NCBI GenBank assembly: GCA_021736785.1
Contig: JAIPFF010000038.1
Span: 1-54,020 of the forward strand
DNA length: 54,020 bases
Direction of reading: 5' to 3'
Source of the DNA: Thiohalocapsa sp.
GTDB lineage: Bacteria; Pseudomonadota; Gammaproteobacteria; Chromatiales; Chromatiaceae
Both the position numbers and the translations under genes were made by a program. The notes beneath the pieces were generated by a model. That model made no database searches and was not told the origin of the DNA. It was given only the letters and a program-made list of their open reading frames with translations. Positions 17,235 through 26,724 of this stretch are shown in pieces. How positions within the stretch are numbered: the stretch's first letter is position 1; each line of letters begins with the position of its first letter.

Positions 17235-17386
17235 GGAGGCATGTTGATAGGGGCGGCGCCGGCGATGTCTGGTGGCGATGTTCGGGAGCGCATCTTCAGC
17301 CCGCAGTGTAGCCGACGAGACGCGATCCGTTGGCCCTGTAAACTATGCGACTTTGAGCCAACCGATTGACCCCGCTTCCCCCTGCA

Positions 17387-17977
17387 ATGAGTCCACCCGA
17401 TCCGCTCGATGAACTGCGCCGGCCGATCCGCTTCGATGCGACACTGGCTGGACAAGACCTGCACTTTGAATCCACCTGGGGCCTGTTCTCGCCGCGGGAA
17501 ATCGATGAGGGCACGCGCCTGCTGCTGCAGTATGTCGAGGTCGGGGCCGATGCCGATTGCCTCGATCTCGGCTGTGGCTACGGCCCCATCGGGCTGACGC
17601 TGGCGTCCCTCGCACCCGGCGGCCGCACGCTGATGGTCGACAAGGATTTCGTCGCCGTCGACTTTGCCGATCGCAACGCGGCACTGAACCGCATCGGCAA
17701 TGCCCGCGCGCAGCTCAGCAACGGGTTCGATCAAATCGACCCGGCGCTGCGGTTCGATCTGATTGCCAGCAACATTCCGGCGAAGGTCGGCAAGGAACTG
17801 CTGTCGCTGCTGCTGCACGACGCCCGCGCACGACTGAAGCCCGGCGGGCGGCTCTACCTGGTCACCATCAACGGGCTGCGTCAATTCATGAAGCGCAACC
17901 TCACCGAGGTGTTCGGCAACTACGACAAGCTCAAGCAGGGAGCCCACTACACGGTCGCCCTCGCCGTCGCGCCCTAG
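17387..17977 (+). CDS. Class I SAM-dependent methyltransferase, RsmC/MTS-like
   Basis: A 196-residue methyltransferase of the small-domain (MTS) type, which includes RNA guanine-N2 methylases. Motif I is DCLDLGCGYGPIGLTLA (about 57-73), then the acidic motif II LMVDKD. Motif IV is SNIPAKVGKELL, replacing the NPPF of RsmC, and KPGGRLYLVTINGLRQFMKR follows. It has only the catalytic domain, without the N-terminal half seen in RsmC. I chose ATG 17387; a TTG at 17366 in frame is possible. It stands alone, convergent with the DUF4332 gene and divergent from hupK. The target RNA or other substrate cannot be read from sequence. Confidence 0.85.
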   Translation: MSPPDPLDELRRPIRFDATLAGQDLHFESTWGLFSPREIDEGTRLLLQYVEVGADADCLDLGCGYGPIGLTLASLAPGGRTLMVDKDFVAVDFADRNAALNRIGNARAQLSNGFDQIDPALRFDLIASNIPAKVGKELLSLLLHDARARLKPGGRLYLVTINGLRQFMKRNLTEVFGNYDKLKQGAHYTVALAVAP

Positions 17978-18028
17978 GGCGGGGCGCGTCGCGGCCGGCG
18001 GCCTTGGATCCGCCGGCTACGGCCTGCC

Positions 18029-18436
18029 TCAGTAGCTCAGCAGCTTCGGCAGATCCTTCGCCTGCGCGACCCAGTCCTCCACCTGCGCCGCCGTCGGCGG
18101 GCGCTGGGTCAGCTTCAGCGAATCGTTGGTCTCCACGAGCTTCGCGTGCAGATTATCGGGGCGGCGCGTGGCCAGCTCCTTCACCGTGTCGACGCCGGCA
18201 TGCTCGAGCAAATCGGAGTAGACGCCGGAGACGCCCTTCACGCGCGCCAAGTCGGCGCGATTCGCCAATTGCAGAATGTCCGTCGCACTGCAGCCGCATT
18301 CCGCCGCCAGCGCCTTGCGCTGGTCCGGGCGTGCCGCTGCTTCGACGAACTGATCGTTGGTGTTGATGTTCTTGGCCTTCAGTGCGGCGACAATGCCTTC
18401 TTCGGCGCCTTGTAGCTCTCGGATCGGTGTTGCCAT
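18029..18436 (-). CDS. DUF4332 helix-hairpin-helix protein
   Basis: A 135-residue protein of the DUF4332 type, made of tandem helix-hairpin-helix-like units: LQGAEEGIVAALKAKNINTNDQF, DILQLANRADLARVKGVSG and LEHAGVDTVKELATRRPDNL. HhH units commonly bind DNA non-specifically, but the family's role is undefined. A Pro-rich stretch and a short helical C-terminus follow. ATG 18436 has GAGGA about 7 nt upstream. A longer reading from 18703 is rejected because its N-terminus is Arg-rich and has no ribosome site. A possible promoter lies at 18523-18550 inside a 9-bp inverted repeat. Confidence 0.8.
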   Translation of the reverse strand: MATPIRELQGAEEGIVAALKAKNINTNDQFVEAAARPDQRKALAAECGCSATDILQLANRADLARVKGVSGVYSDLLEHAGVDTVKELATRRPDNLHAKLVETNDSLKLTQRPPTAAQVEDWVAQAKDLPKLLSY

Positions 18437-18490
18437 TTCGTGTCCTCTACGGTTCTCTGCGAGTGGGTGCGGGACTCTGCGCGGAATCGG

Positions 18491-18551
18491 GTTGTGCGAT
18501 CTGCGGTCGAATACGGCATTGAAGGATAATCGATTTTTTTTGTCGCACAAC
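18491..18551 (-). promoter_or_regulatory. Possible promoter of the DUF4332 gene inside a 9-bp inverted repeat
   Basis: On the minus strand TTGTGC (18550-18545) is followed after 16 nt by TATCCT (18528-18523), a fair -10. The same -35 is part of TCGCACAAC (18543-18551), a perfect inverted repeat of GTTGTGCGA (18491-18499). The two arms bracket the promoter, as an operator pair would. A run of eight A/T lies in the spacer. Confidence 0.35.
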
Positions 18552-18707
18552 CGGCGGGGTGTCGCTGTCAGGCAATGGCCGACGCGTGAATGGCTTGCGC
18601 TTTTCGCGTTACGGCGCCGGTTGCCGCGGGTGCCGGCGTTGGCTTGACAGTCGGCGGCTGCGCCCGGACGATCGTGCGGTTTGTTCGCAACATATCCGGT
18701 CACGACG

Positions 18708-19289
18708 ATGTTCCCGAGACTTACGCCGCTGCAGTGGGTTGTCTTCCTGCTGTTTGTTTTCTTCTACGGCTTCACCGTCTTCGCGGTGACGCGCGACTAC
18801 TATCAGCGCAACCCGCCGCGAGCCGCCGCGCAGACGGCTGCCGGGGTGTCGGCGGGCGACGCATCGGCGCTCGGCGGGCGGATGCGCGAGGCGCTGAGCG
18901 ATACCGAGAGCAGTCTGCCGGAGGATCTGCTGAACGCGAATCCGACACTGATCTCGCAGGAGGCGGACCGCCTGTTCGCGGAGCGGCGCTTTGCGCAAGC
19001 GGCGACGCTGTATCGGCGTCTGATCGAGCTCGACCCCGCCGACGTCGGCGCGCGCAACGATCTCGGGCTCGCGCTGCACTACGCCGGCCGGACCCCGGAG
19101 GCGTTGAGCATGTTGCGTGAAGGCGCCGATATGGACCCGGATTTCCAGCGTATCTGGCTCAGCCTAGGCTTCGTCGCCGTGCAGGCGGATGCCACCGAGC
19201 AGGCGCGCGCAGCGCTGATCCACGCCCGTGACCTGGACCCGGAGACGGACATCGGCAAAGAGGCCAGCCGACTGTTGGATCTGCTTTAA
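18708..19289 (+). CDS. Membrane-anchored TPR protein
   Basis: A 193-residue protein with one N-terminal transmembrane helix (LQWVVFLLFVFFYGFTVFAV, about 7-26), a linker of about 60 residues, and then two to three tetratricopeptide-type units, for example SQEADRLFAERRFAQAATLY, NDLGLALHYAGRTPEALSML and WLSLGFVAVQADATEQARAA. It is probably anchored in the inner membrane with the TPR face in the periplasm, as a protein-protein docking module. ATG 18708 gives a compact N-terminus before the helix; a TTG nine codons earlier is possible, and neither has a strong ribosome site. It precedes rlmH. No specific partner can be named. Confidence 0.7.
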   Translation: MFPRLTPLQWVVFLLFVFFYGFTVFAVTRDYYQRNPPRAAAQTAAGVSAGDASALGGRMREALSDTESSLPEDLLNANPTLISQEADRLFAERRFAQAATLYRRLIELDPADVGARNDLGLALHYAGRTPEALSMLREGADMDPDFQRIWLSLGFVAVQADATEQARAALIHARDLDPETDIGKEASRLLDLL

Positions 19290-19455
19290 GCGGTCCGCCC
19301 GCCTTTCCCCGCGGCGGCGCCGGAGCCAGCCGGGGCCGGGCCCACGGGAGTCTGAATCCGACGACGGCCGCCGCGCGGCGTATGATGATGCCCATGAACG
19401 TGATTCCCGAATCGCCGGCGCCGCTGGCGCCGGCACAAGCGCAGCTGGCTCCAGT

Positions 19456-19959
19456 ATGCGTATTCGGCTGCTGAGCGTCGGCCGGCGGATGCCGCGCTGG
19501 GTGGAAGACGGCGTCGGCGAGTACGCCCGGCGCATGCCGCCGGAGTGCGCCCTCGAGATCGTGGAGATCGAGCCCGCGCAGCGGGCCAAGGCCGCGGGCG
19601 GGGCCGCGGGCGAGGCCGCGCAGGCCGAGCGCTATCGGCGCGAGGAGGGCGAGCGGCTGCTGAAGGCGCTGCCGTCCGGAGACTTGGCGGTTGCGCTCGA
19701 TGTCGGCGGCAAGGCCTGGTCCACCGAACAGCTCGCGGGCGAGTTGACGCGCTGGCTGGGCGGCGGACGCGACGTCGCGCTGCTGGTGGGCGGGCCGGAC
19801 GGGCTGTCCCCGGCCTGTCTGGAGCGCGCGGAGCGGCGCTGGTCGTTGTCGCCGCTGACCTTTCCTCATCCGCTGGTGCGTGTCATCCTCGCGGAACAGT
19901 TGTATCGGGCCTGGAGCATCACGCGCGGCCACCCCTACCATCGCGGCGGGCGTTTATAG
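19456..19959 (+). CDS. rlmH: 23S rRNA pseudouridine-1915 N3-methyltransferase RlmH
   Basis: A SPOUT methyltransferase that modifies pseudouridine 1915 in helix 69 of 23S rRNA on assembled 70S ribosomes. It has 167 residues, slightly longer than the usual 155 because of an Ala/Gly-rich insert (AKAAGGAAGEAAQAERY). It opens MRIRLLSVGRRMPRWVEDG and carries LAVALDVGGKAWSTEQLA, VALLVGGPDGLS, and the signature tail LVRVILAEQLYRAWSITRGHPYHR. In many proteobacteria rsfS precedes it; here a TPR gene does. maf follows 45 nt later. Confidence 0.95.
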   Translation: MRIRLLSVGRRMPRWVEDGVGEYARRMPPECALEIVEIEPAQRAKAAGGAAGEAAQAERYRREEGERLLKALPSGDLAVALDVGGKAWSTEQLAGELTRWLGGGRDVALLVGGPDGLSPACLERAERRWSLSPLTFPHPLVRVILAEQLYRAWSITRGHPYHRGGRL

Positions 19960-20004
19960 GCAGGCTCGCGGCGCGGCGCCGGCAACGACGCACGGGAGAC
20001 GACG

Positions 20005-20583
20005 GTGGAAGACATCGCCCTGTATCTGGCATCGCGCTCGCCGCGCCGGCGCGACTTGCTTACGCAGCTCGGACTGCGGCACGGGGTGGTCGCGGCGCAG
20101 GCCGACGAAACTCCCCGGCCCGGCGAGTGCCCAAACGACTATGTGCTGCGCGTGGCGCTGGCGAAGGCGCGCGCCGGCCGCGCGGTGACCCCGGACGCAA
20201 GCCTGCCGGTGCTGGCGGCCGACACGGCTGTGGTCTGCGACGACCGCATCCTGGGCAAGCCCGCGGACGAGCGCGAGGCACTGGCCATGTTGGCACTGCT
20301 CTCGGGCCGGGAGCATCGGGTGCTGACCGGGGTTGTCCTGCTCGGTGCGCGCGAGCAAACGGCGGCGAGCGAGACGCTGGTGCGCTTTCGCGCCATCTCG
20401 GCCGCGGAAGCCGCCGCCTACTGGCGCAGCGGCGAGCCCCGCGACAAGGCAGGCGCCTACGCGATCCAGGGCGTGGGCGCGTTGTTCGTCGAGCGGCTTT
20501 GCGGCAGCTACAGCGGTGTCGTCGGGCTGCCCCTCTACGAGACGGCCCGGCTGTTGCGGCACGAGGGAATCGCGGTCCTTTAA
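20005..20583 (+). CDS. maf: Maf/YhdE-type nucleoside triphosphate pyrophosphatase
   Basis: Hydrolyses dTTP/UTP and modified pyrimidine triphosphates to monophosphates, preventing their incorporation into nucleic acids. It has 192 residues. Family motifs are [14 protein letters not shown] near residue 7, [20 protein letters not shown] near 69, and [30 protein letters not shown] near 149; the last matches the YhdE subgroup. The GTG at 20005 has GGGAG 7-8 nt upstream. It is directly ahead of rng, the arrangement known from E. coli (maf-rng-yhdP-tldD). Confidence 0.93.
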   Translation: MEDIALYLASRSPRRRDLLTQLGLRHGVVAAQADETPRPGECPNDYVLRVALAKARAGRAVTPDASLPVLAADTAVVCDDRILGKPADEREALAMLALLSGREHRVLTGVVLLGAREQTAASETLVRFRAISAAEAAAYWRSGEPRDKAGAYAIQGVGALFVERLCGSYSGVVGLPLYETARLLRHEGIAVL

Positions 20584-20696
20584 AGCCGCAGGCCAGTCAT
20601 GATGCGCCGCGGGCGCATCCTTAAACCTACGCGCCCGGCGCCCCGTTTGGCACCTGCGCCGCAATGAAACCACCAGCGGAGACACACCGGGCCAAC

Positions 20697-20771
20697 GTGA
20701 GCGAAGAAATACAGATCAATACCATTCGAACGCCACGGTCTCGGTGCGTACCGGCTCGGGGCCGAGCGTGA
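20697..20771 (+). promoter_or_regulatory. 24-codon leader ORF overlapping the rng start, made from a duplicated rng start region
   Basis: A GTG at 20697 opens a 24-codon frame whose TGA (20769-20771) overlaps the GTG of rng (20768). Its first 24 nt match the first 24 nt of rng at 22 positions, although the two copies are 71 nt apart and in different frames. It could couple ribosomes onto rng, or be a fossil of a tandem duplication. Confidence 0.4.
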
Positions 20772-22222
20772 GCGAAGAAATCCTGATCAATGTGACCCCG
20801 CCGGAGACCCGCGTCGCCGTGGTCGAGAACGGCGTCGTCCAGGAGATCATCATCGAGCGCGCCGAGCGCTGCGGTCTGGTGGGCAATATCTACCGCGGGC
20901 GCATCTGCCGCGTGCTGCCCGGCATGCAGGCGGCCTTCGTCGACATCGGCCTGGAGCGGGCGGCCTTCCTGCATGCCTCCGACATCGTCGGCAGCGACGG
21001 GGCGTCGCGCAGCGAGCAGATCACCGAGCTGGTGCGCGAAGGCGACGGCATCGTGGTCCAAGTGGTCAAAGACCCCCTCGGCACCAAGGGGGCACGGCTC
21101 ACCACCAATGTTTCCATCGCCTCGCGCTACCTTGTCTTTATGCCGAGGCTCGGCAACACCGGCGTCTCCCAGAAGATCGAGGACGACGAGGAGCGCAAGC
21201 GCCTGCGCGAGATCCTGCAGCGCTACGTCGACGAGCACGAAGGGGCCGGCGGCTACATCGCGCGCACCGCCGCCGAGACCGTCGACGACGAGTCCCTGTT
21301 TCGCGATATGGCCTTTCTGGCCAAGCTCTGGAGCGGCATCAAGGAGCGCTGCGAGAGCGGCTCGACCATTGGCCTGATCCACGACGACTTGGCGCTGGCA
21401 CTGCGCGCGCTGCGCGATTTGGTCACCCCGGAGGTGGAGCGCGTGCGCATCGACTCGCGCGCCACCGTCGAGAAGGCGCGGCCGTTCGCCGTGAAATATA
21501 TCCCGGAAATTGTCCAGCGCATCGAGTACTACGGCGGCGAGCGCCCCTTGTTCGACCTCTACGGCGTCGAGGACGAGATCCAGAAGGCGCTGCAGCGCAA
21601 GGTGCAGCTCAAATCCGGCGGTCACCTGGTCATCGATCAAACCGAGGCCATGACCACCATCGACGTCAACACCGGCGCCTTTGTCGGCCACCGCAACCTC
21701 GAAGAGACCATCTTCAAGACCAATCTGGAGGCGGCCCAGGCTATTTGCCGGCAACTGCGCCTGCGCAACCTCGGCGGCATCATCATCATCGATTTCATCG
21801 ATATGACCGACGACGAGCACAAGCGCCAGGTTCTGCGCGCGCTCGAAAAGTGCCTGGCCAAGGATCACGCCAAGACGCACATCACCGAGGTCTCGGCGCT
21901 GGGGCTGGTGGAGATGACCCGCAAGCGCACCCGCGAGTCGCTCGAGCACGTGCTCTGCGAGCCCTGTCCCTGCTGCGGCGGGCGCGGCTCAATGAAGACC
22001 GCCGAGACCACCTGCTACGAGATCTTCCGCGAGATCCTGCGCGAGGCGCGCCAGTTCGAGGTGGAGACGCTGCTGGTACTGGCCTCGCAGGAGGTCATCG
22101 ACCGGCTGTTGGACGAGGAATCCGGCCACCTGGCGGAGCTGGAAGAGTTCATTCGCAAGCCCATCAAGCTCCAGGCGGAAGCGCTGTACACGCAGGAGCA
22201 GTACGACGTGGTCTTGATCTGA
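20768..22222 (+). CDS. rng: Ribonuclease G
   Basis: A single-strand endoribonuclease that matures the 5' end of 16S rRNA and degrades some mRNAs. It has 484 residues, matching E. coli RNase G (489) and lacking the long RNase E scaffold tail. The S1-like RNA-binding domain occupies about 35-125 (GLVGNIYRGRICRVLPGMQAAFVDIG). The DNase I-like catalytic part has TTIDVNTGAFVGH and GIIIIDFIDM, whose aspartates bind Mg. The Zn-link is CEPCPCCGGRG near 402. GTG 20768 gives the family start SEEILINVTPPETRVA; a GTG at 20744 in frame would add eight residues. It sits in the maf-rng-yhdP run. Confidence 0.95.
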   Translation: MSEEILINVTPPETRVAVVENGVVQEIIIERAERCGLVGNIYRGRICRVLPGMQAAFVDIGLERAAFLHASDIVGSDGASRSEQITELVREGDGIVVQVVKDPLGTKGARLTTNVSIASRYLVFMPRLGNTGVSQKIEDDEERKRLREILQRYVDEHEGAGGYIARTAAETVDDESLFRDMAFLAKLWSGIKERCESGSTIGLIHDDLALALRALRDLVTPEVERVRIDSRATVEKARPFAVKYIPEIVQRIEYYGGERPLFDLYGVEDEIQKALQRKVQLKSGGHLVIDQTEAMTTIDVNTGAFVGHRNLEETIFKTNLEAAQAICRQLRLRNLGGIIIIDFIDMTDDEHKRQVLRALEKCLAKDHAKTHITEVSALGLVEMTRKRTRESLEHVLCEPCPCCGGRGSMKTAETTCYEIFREILREARQFEVETLLVLASQEVIDRLLDEESGHLAELEEFIRKPIKLQAEALYTQEQYDVVLI

Positions 22223-22240
22223 CCACGGCTCGCGCGGCGG

Positions 22241-25200
22241 ATGTCAGCATCGGTGAAGAAATTACTTCGCACATTGCCGCCGGTCGCGGCGGCGTCGATC
22301 ATCGTCTTCGCGCTACTGACGCTCGCCGCCCGAGCGGCATTGACCCAGGCGGACGCCTATCGCGGCGCGGTGGCCGATCGGCTCGGGCAGTTTCTCGGCG
22401 TCGCTGTCGAAGTCGGCCGGCTCGATGCGCGCTTGCACGGGCTTTCTCCGGTGCTGTCCTTCGACGATGCGGTGCTGCGCGACCCCGGCACCGGCGAGCG
22501 GCTGCTGGCGGTGCGCGCGCTGCGCGTCGATCTGGACTTGGCGGCAACGCTACGCTCACTGGAGCCGCGCATCGACGGCGTCACGCTGGTCGGCGCCGAT
22601 CTGACCCTGATCCGCGAGGCCGACGGTCGAATCGGCGTGCACGGGCTTGACGGCGTCCGTGGCGGCGACGGCGCCGCGCTGACCTTTTTCCTGCGCGAAG
22701 GGCGCTTCAGCCTCACCGACAGCCGCGTGCGCTGGCGCGACGGTAACCCGGCCGCCGGCAGCCGCGGCGATGCCCGCACCGGCAGACCGGCCGGGCCGCG
22801 GGCTGCCGGCAGCAACGGGCCGGCCGCCGGCGAAGAGGCCGCCGACAGCGTTGCCGGCGGCGGTGCTATCGTCGGCGGTGGCGTCGCACGACCCGTCTTC
22901 GACGTGCTGCGGCTCGACGTGGTCAACCGCAGCGGCCGCCACCGCCTGAGCGCACACCTGCGCACACCCGGCGGCGGCGACCCGCTGCTGCGCCTGCGTG
23001 CCGACCTGCGCGGCCCCGCCCGCCGACCGGATACCTGGTCCGGCAGCCTGTATGCCGACTGGGTCGGCGGCGGATTGGGCGATCTGTCCTCGGCATGGCT
23101 GCCGCGCGGCCTGCGCGTGGATAACCGGTCCCTGCAGCTGGCGACCTGGAGCCGCATCGAGCAAGGGCGGCTCAGCGAGTCTCTCGCCCGGGTTCGGATC
23201 AACGGCTTGGTCCTCGGCCGCACGGAGGCGGCGGAATCACTGGAGGCTGGCGACCTGTCCGCCCTGGCACGCTGGCGCGCGAGCGAAGACGGCTGGCAGC
23301 TCGAAGTGGCCGATTTGCGCTTCGGCCGGCCGAGCCGCCCGCGGCCGGCGACGGAGATCAGCCTCGCCTACACGGCGGCCGACGCCGGCGCCGAAGCCGA
23401 AGCCGACGCTGACGTCGAAGCCGACGCTGACGTCGAAGCCGATGGCTCGGCGCAGGGCGCGGCCGCGAGTGCCTTGGTCGGGCGCATCGATCGCTTGACC
23501 CTGCAACCCTTGGCGCTGATCGCCGGATTCGCCGCCGAGGACCGGCTGCCGGGGCCGCTGGCGGCGCTATTGCGGGCCGGCGTCGACGGTCATGCCCGCG
23601 ATATCGCTTTCCGTATTGCGCCGTCGGCAGACGGTGCCTTCGGCATGGATTGGTCGCTGTCCGCCGGCCTGCGCGGCTTCGGCATCGCCGCGTCGGGTCC
23701 GATTCCGGAACTGCGTGGACTCTCGGTCGACTTTTCCGCGTCACCGCGCGGCGGCAGCGCGCACTTGCGCGGCAGCGATGCACGCCTCGATTTACGCCCG
23801 CATCTGGTCGAGCCGCTGCCGCTGACCGCGCTGGATGGTGCGCTCGGCTGGCGCTGGATGCCGGCGGGATCGCTTCACCTCTGGAGTGATGCGCTGCAAG
23901 TCGATACCGGCGATCTGCAGAGCGTGACCCGCTTCAGTCTCTGCGCCCATCCATCGGGCGCCAGCCCGTTTCTCGATCTGCACACGTTCTTCCGCAACGG
24001 CGATGCCGAGGCGATGGGCCGTTACCTGCCGGTGTCGATCATGCACGACGCGCTGGAGGACTGGCTGAATCGCGCCGTCGTCGGTGGCCGAGTCGACTCC
24101 GGCGACGTCCTGCTGCGGGGCCGTCTCGATGCCTTTCCGTTCGACGGCAACGAAGGGCGCTTCCTGTTGGTGCTGCGCGTGCTCGACGGCATCCTCGACT
24201 ATCGCCCGCCGAGGCCCGCGCCGAGCGGCGACGGCCTGCGCAGCGCGTCGCCCGCGCAGGCACAGGCACGGGCGCTGGGCTGGCCCCGGCTCGAGGAGCT
24301 CGATTTGACGCTGCGCCTGGAGAACCGGCGCATGACCATCGACGTCGAGCGGGGCAAGCTGCTCGATACCGAACTGCTCGGCGGCAGCGTCCTGCTGCCC
24401 GATCTTTGGAATCCCCTGCGCCTGGCCATTGACGCCCGCGGCGAGGGGCCGCTTTCCGACGGCCTGCGCGTGCTGGCGGAGACGCCCCTGGCGACGAAGC
24501 TCGGCGGCATCGCGCGGGCGTTTCGCGTCGACGGGCGCGGCGATATCAAGCTCGAGCTGGGTGTTCCTTTGCGCCGTGGTCTCGACTTTACCTATGCGGG
24601 TGAGCTGCGCCTGGACGGCGAGCCGAGCGCCGAGCTCGCCGGCGTCGGCCTGCAATTCGATGCCATCGAAGGCATGCTCGCGTTCGACAACGCGGGACTG
24701 CGTGCCCGGGGGCTGGCTGCCGATCTGGACGGCCAGCGCATCCTGGTGGATGTCGCGACCCGCGATGGCGGCACCGAGCGTGCGCGCACGGAAGTCGGCA
24801 TCGATGGCGTCACGGCGGTGGACGAGTTGCGCCGGCGCTTCCCGAGTCCGCTGTGGGCGTCGGCCGAAGGCCGCATCGACTGGCGGGTGCTGCTGTCGCT
24901 GAACAATGCCGATGTGGATCGAGCCGCGCCGCCGCTGGATCTGACATTCACGTCCGACCTCGAGGGACTCGCCGTCGATCTGCCCGCTCCGCTCGGCAAG
25001 ACGGCGGGCGAGACGCGGGCGCTGACGCTGTCCACCCGCTGGCAGAACGCGTGGCCGCTGCTGCTGCGCGGGCGCTACGGGGACGCGGGCGCGCTGGTCG
25101 AGCTGGACAGCGGCAACGGCGTTGGTCCGGCCGCGAGCCGGGTCGCCCTGGACCCGGGCGGGCTGCCCGAGAAGTTGCCGGAGCGCCGCGGTGTCGTCGT

Positions 25201-26596
25201 CGGCGGCACGCTCGCGAGCCTGGACCTGACGCCGTGGCTGGACTGGTTTTCCGGTCGCTTCGCCAGCCCTGCCGAGGCACCGGCGGACACCTCCGGCGCC
25301 GACGGCGACACGGGCTCGGCGCCGGGATCGTCCGCCCCGGCGCTACTGCCTTCGCGGCTCGAGGTCGCGGACCTGCGCCTGGGCGCGCTGACACTGCGCG
25401 ATGCGGTCGCGGATGTGTCCCGCGCCGACGATGGCGGCTGGGCGGTGCGCTTCTCCTCGGAGGCCATGAGCGGCAGCGTCGATCTGCCCGCGCCGGGGGC
25501 CGACCAGCCGGTCGCGGTGCGGCTCGACAGCCTCGATATTCAGCCGCTGATCCCGACGCGGCCAGCTGTCGCGAGAGAGCCGGCGCAGGGAGATCCGCGT
25601 CGGTTCGGGCGTCTGAGGCTTGCGGTCGATGCGCTGCGTTACGGCAACGACGACCTCGGCCGTCTGCAACTGACGGCGCGCCCGATTGCCGGCGGGATGC
25701 GCATCGAGGACTTGACGCTGGACGGTGCGCTGGTGGACGCCGACGGCAGCCTCGACTGGACCGTCGATGCGACCGACTACATGCAGACCGGCCTCGATCT
25801 GCGCGTGAGCAGCAGCGACGTCGGCGAGCTGCTGCGCAAACTGGGGCACTACAGCCAGCTCAGCGGAGCCCCGTCCGACGCCCGGCTGGCGTTGACCTGG
25901 CCGGGCGCGCCCGGTGATTTTTCGGCGCGGCGCGCACGCGGCTCGCTGCAAGTCGACGTCGGCGCGGGGCGACTACTGGAGCTCGACGCCGGCGTCGGGC
26001 GCCTGCTCGGCGTGCTGAACATCGGCGCGCTGCAGCGACGCCTGAGCCTCGACTTCAGCGATGTTTTCGAAGAGGGGTTCGGCTTCGATCGTATCGAGGG
26101 ACGTCTTGCGATCGGCGGCGGCACGGCGCGCATCGGCTCGCTGGATATCTTGGCGTCGGCTGCCGATATCCGCGTGACAGGGGTCACCAATCTGGTCGAC
26201 GAGACCTTCGACCAAACGGTGCGTGTCACGCCGAAGATCGGCACCGGCGTCGCGCTGGCCAGCGCCGTGGCCGGGGGGCCGCTGGTGGGTGCCGCCGTTT
26301 TCATCGCCGACAAGGTGGCCGGTGATGCCGTGGATCGCATCGGTCGATACGAGTACAGCATCAACGGTCCCTGGAACGAGCCCGAGATCCGCCGTACCGC
26401 CTCCGCCGACGGCGCCTGGTCGGTGGGCGACCTGTTCGCCGGCGACGCCGCGGACGGCGCGGGAGAGCCGCGCGCCGGCAATGCCGCGGCCGACGGCGGC
26501 GCCGACCGGGGCGCCGATGCCGGCGCATCGGCCCGTCCGGCAGCGTCCGAGACGGCACCGAGTCCCGCCGACAATCCGTTCATGGAGGGATTTTGA
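22241..26596 (+). CDS. yhdP: YhdP family AsmA-like envelope lipid-transport protein
   Basis: A 1451-residue member of the YhdP (TIGR02099) family. E. coli YhdP is an inner-membrane protein that bridges the periplasm and helps move phospholipids to the outer membrane. It has an N-terminal helix VAAASIIVFALLTLAARAA (about 15-33), then a long beta-rich body and the conserved C-terminus TVRVTPKIGTGVALASAVAGGPLVGAAVFIADKV. It is longer than E. coli YhdP (about 1270) because of low-complexity inserts, including an 18-bp tandem repeat near 23390-23445 that codes for EADADV units, and an Ala/Gly/Asp-rich tail. It starts 18 nt after rng, which keeps the rng-yhdP-tldD neighbourhood. Confidence 0.92.
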   Translation: MSASVKKLLRTLPPVAAASIIVFALLTLAARAALTQADAYRGAVADRLGQFLGVAVEVGRLDARLHGLSPVLSFDDAVLRDPGTGERLLAVRALRVDLDLAATLRSLEPRIDGVTLVGADLTLIREADGRIGVHGLDGVRGGDGAALTFFLREGRFSLTDSRVRWRDGNPAAGSRGDARTGRPAGPRAAGSNGPAAGEEAADSVAGGGAIVGGGVARPVFDVLRLDVVNRSGRHRLSAHLRTPGGGDPLLRLRADLRGPARRPDTWSGSLYADWVGGGLGDLSSAWLPRGLRVDNRSLQLATWSRIEQGRLSESLARVRINGLVLGRTEAAESLEAGDLSALARWRASEDGWQLEVADLRFGRPSRPRPATEISLAYTAADAGAEAEADADVEADADVEADGSAQGAAASALVGRIDRLTLQPLALIAGFAAEDRLPGPLAALLRAGVDGHARDIAFRIAPSADGAFGMDWSLSAGLRGFGIAASGPIPELRGLSVDFSASPRGGSAHLRGSDARLDLRPHLVEPLPLTALDGALGWRWMPAGSLHLWSDALQVDTGDLQSVTRFSLCAHPSGASPFLDLHTFFRNGDAEAMGRYLPVSIMHDALEDWLNRAVVGGRVDSGDVLLRGRLDAFPFDGNEGRFLLVLRVLDGILDYRPPRPAPSGDGLRSASPAQAQARALGWPRLEELDLTLRLENRRMTIDVERGKLLDTELLGGSVLLPDLWNPLRLAIDARGEGPLSDGLRVLAETPLATKLGGIARAFRVDGRGDIKLELGVPLRRGLDFTYAGELRLDGEPSAELAGVGLQFDAIEGMLAFDNAGLRARGLAADLDGQRILVDVATRDGGTERARTEVGIDGVTAVDELRRRFPSPLWASAEGRIDWRVLLSLNNADVDRAAPPLDLTFTSDLEGLAVDLPAPLGKTAGETRALTLSTRWQNAWPLLLRGRYGDAGALVELDSGNGVGPAASRVALDPGGLPEKLPERRGVVVGGTLASLDLTPWLDWFSGRFASPAEAPADTSGADGDTGSAPGSSAPALLPSRLEVADLRLGALTLRDAVADVSRADDGGWAVRFSSEAMSGSVDLPAPGADQPVAVRLDSLDIQPLIPTRPAVAREPAQGDPRRFGRLRLAVDALRYGNDDLGRLQLTARPIAGGMRIEDLTLDGALVDADGSLDWTVDATDYMQTGLDLRVSSSDVGELLRKLGHYSQLSGAPSDARLALTWPGAPGDFSARRARGSLQVDVGAGRLLELDAGVGRLLGVLNIGALQRRLSLDFSDVFEEGFGFDRIEGRLAIGGGTARIGSLDILASAADIRVTGVTNLVDETFDQTVRVTPKIGTGVALASAVAGGPLVGAAVFIADKVAGDAVDRIGRYEYSINGPWNEPEIRRTASADGAWSVGDLFAGDAADGAGEPRAGNAAADGGADRGADAGASARPAASETAPSPADNPFMEGF

Positions 26597-26724
26597 GCAT
26601 GCCGAGCGCATGCGCCGCGCTCGGCAGCGAAGGCTCGCGGGTGCTATCTTTCGGATTCGTGAACCATCGAAAACCAGCATGTCATCGCCTTAAGCGCCGG
26701 GGCCTGACCGAGGGGATATAAGGC

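Noticed and set aside
19379-19474. Small ORF before rlmH (starting at the ATG cluster near 19382)
   Set aside because: It encodes a Pro/Ala-rich peptide that overlaps the rlmH start in another frame, with no ribosome site. It does not resemble RsfS, which often precedes rlmH.
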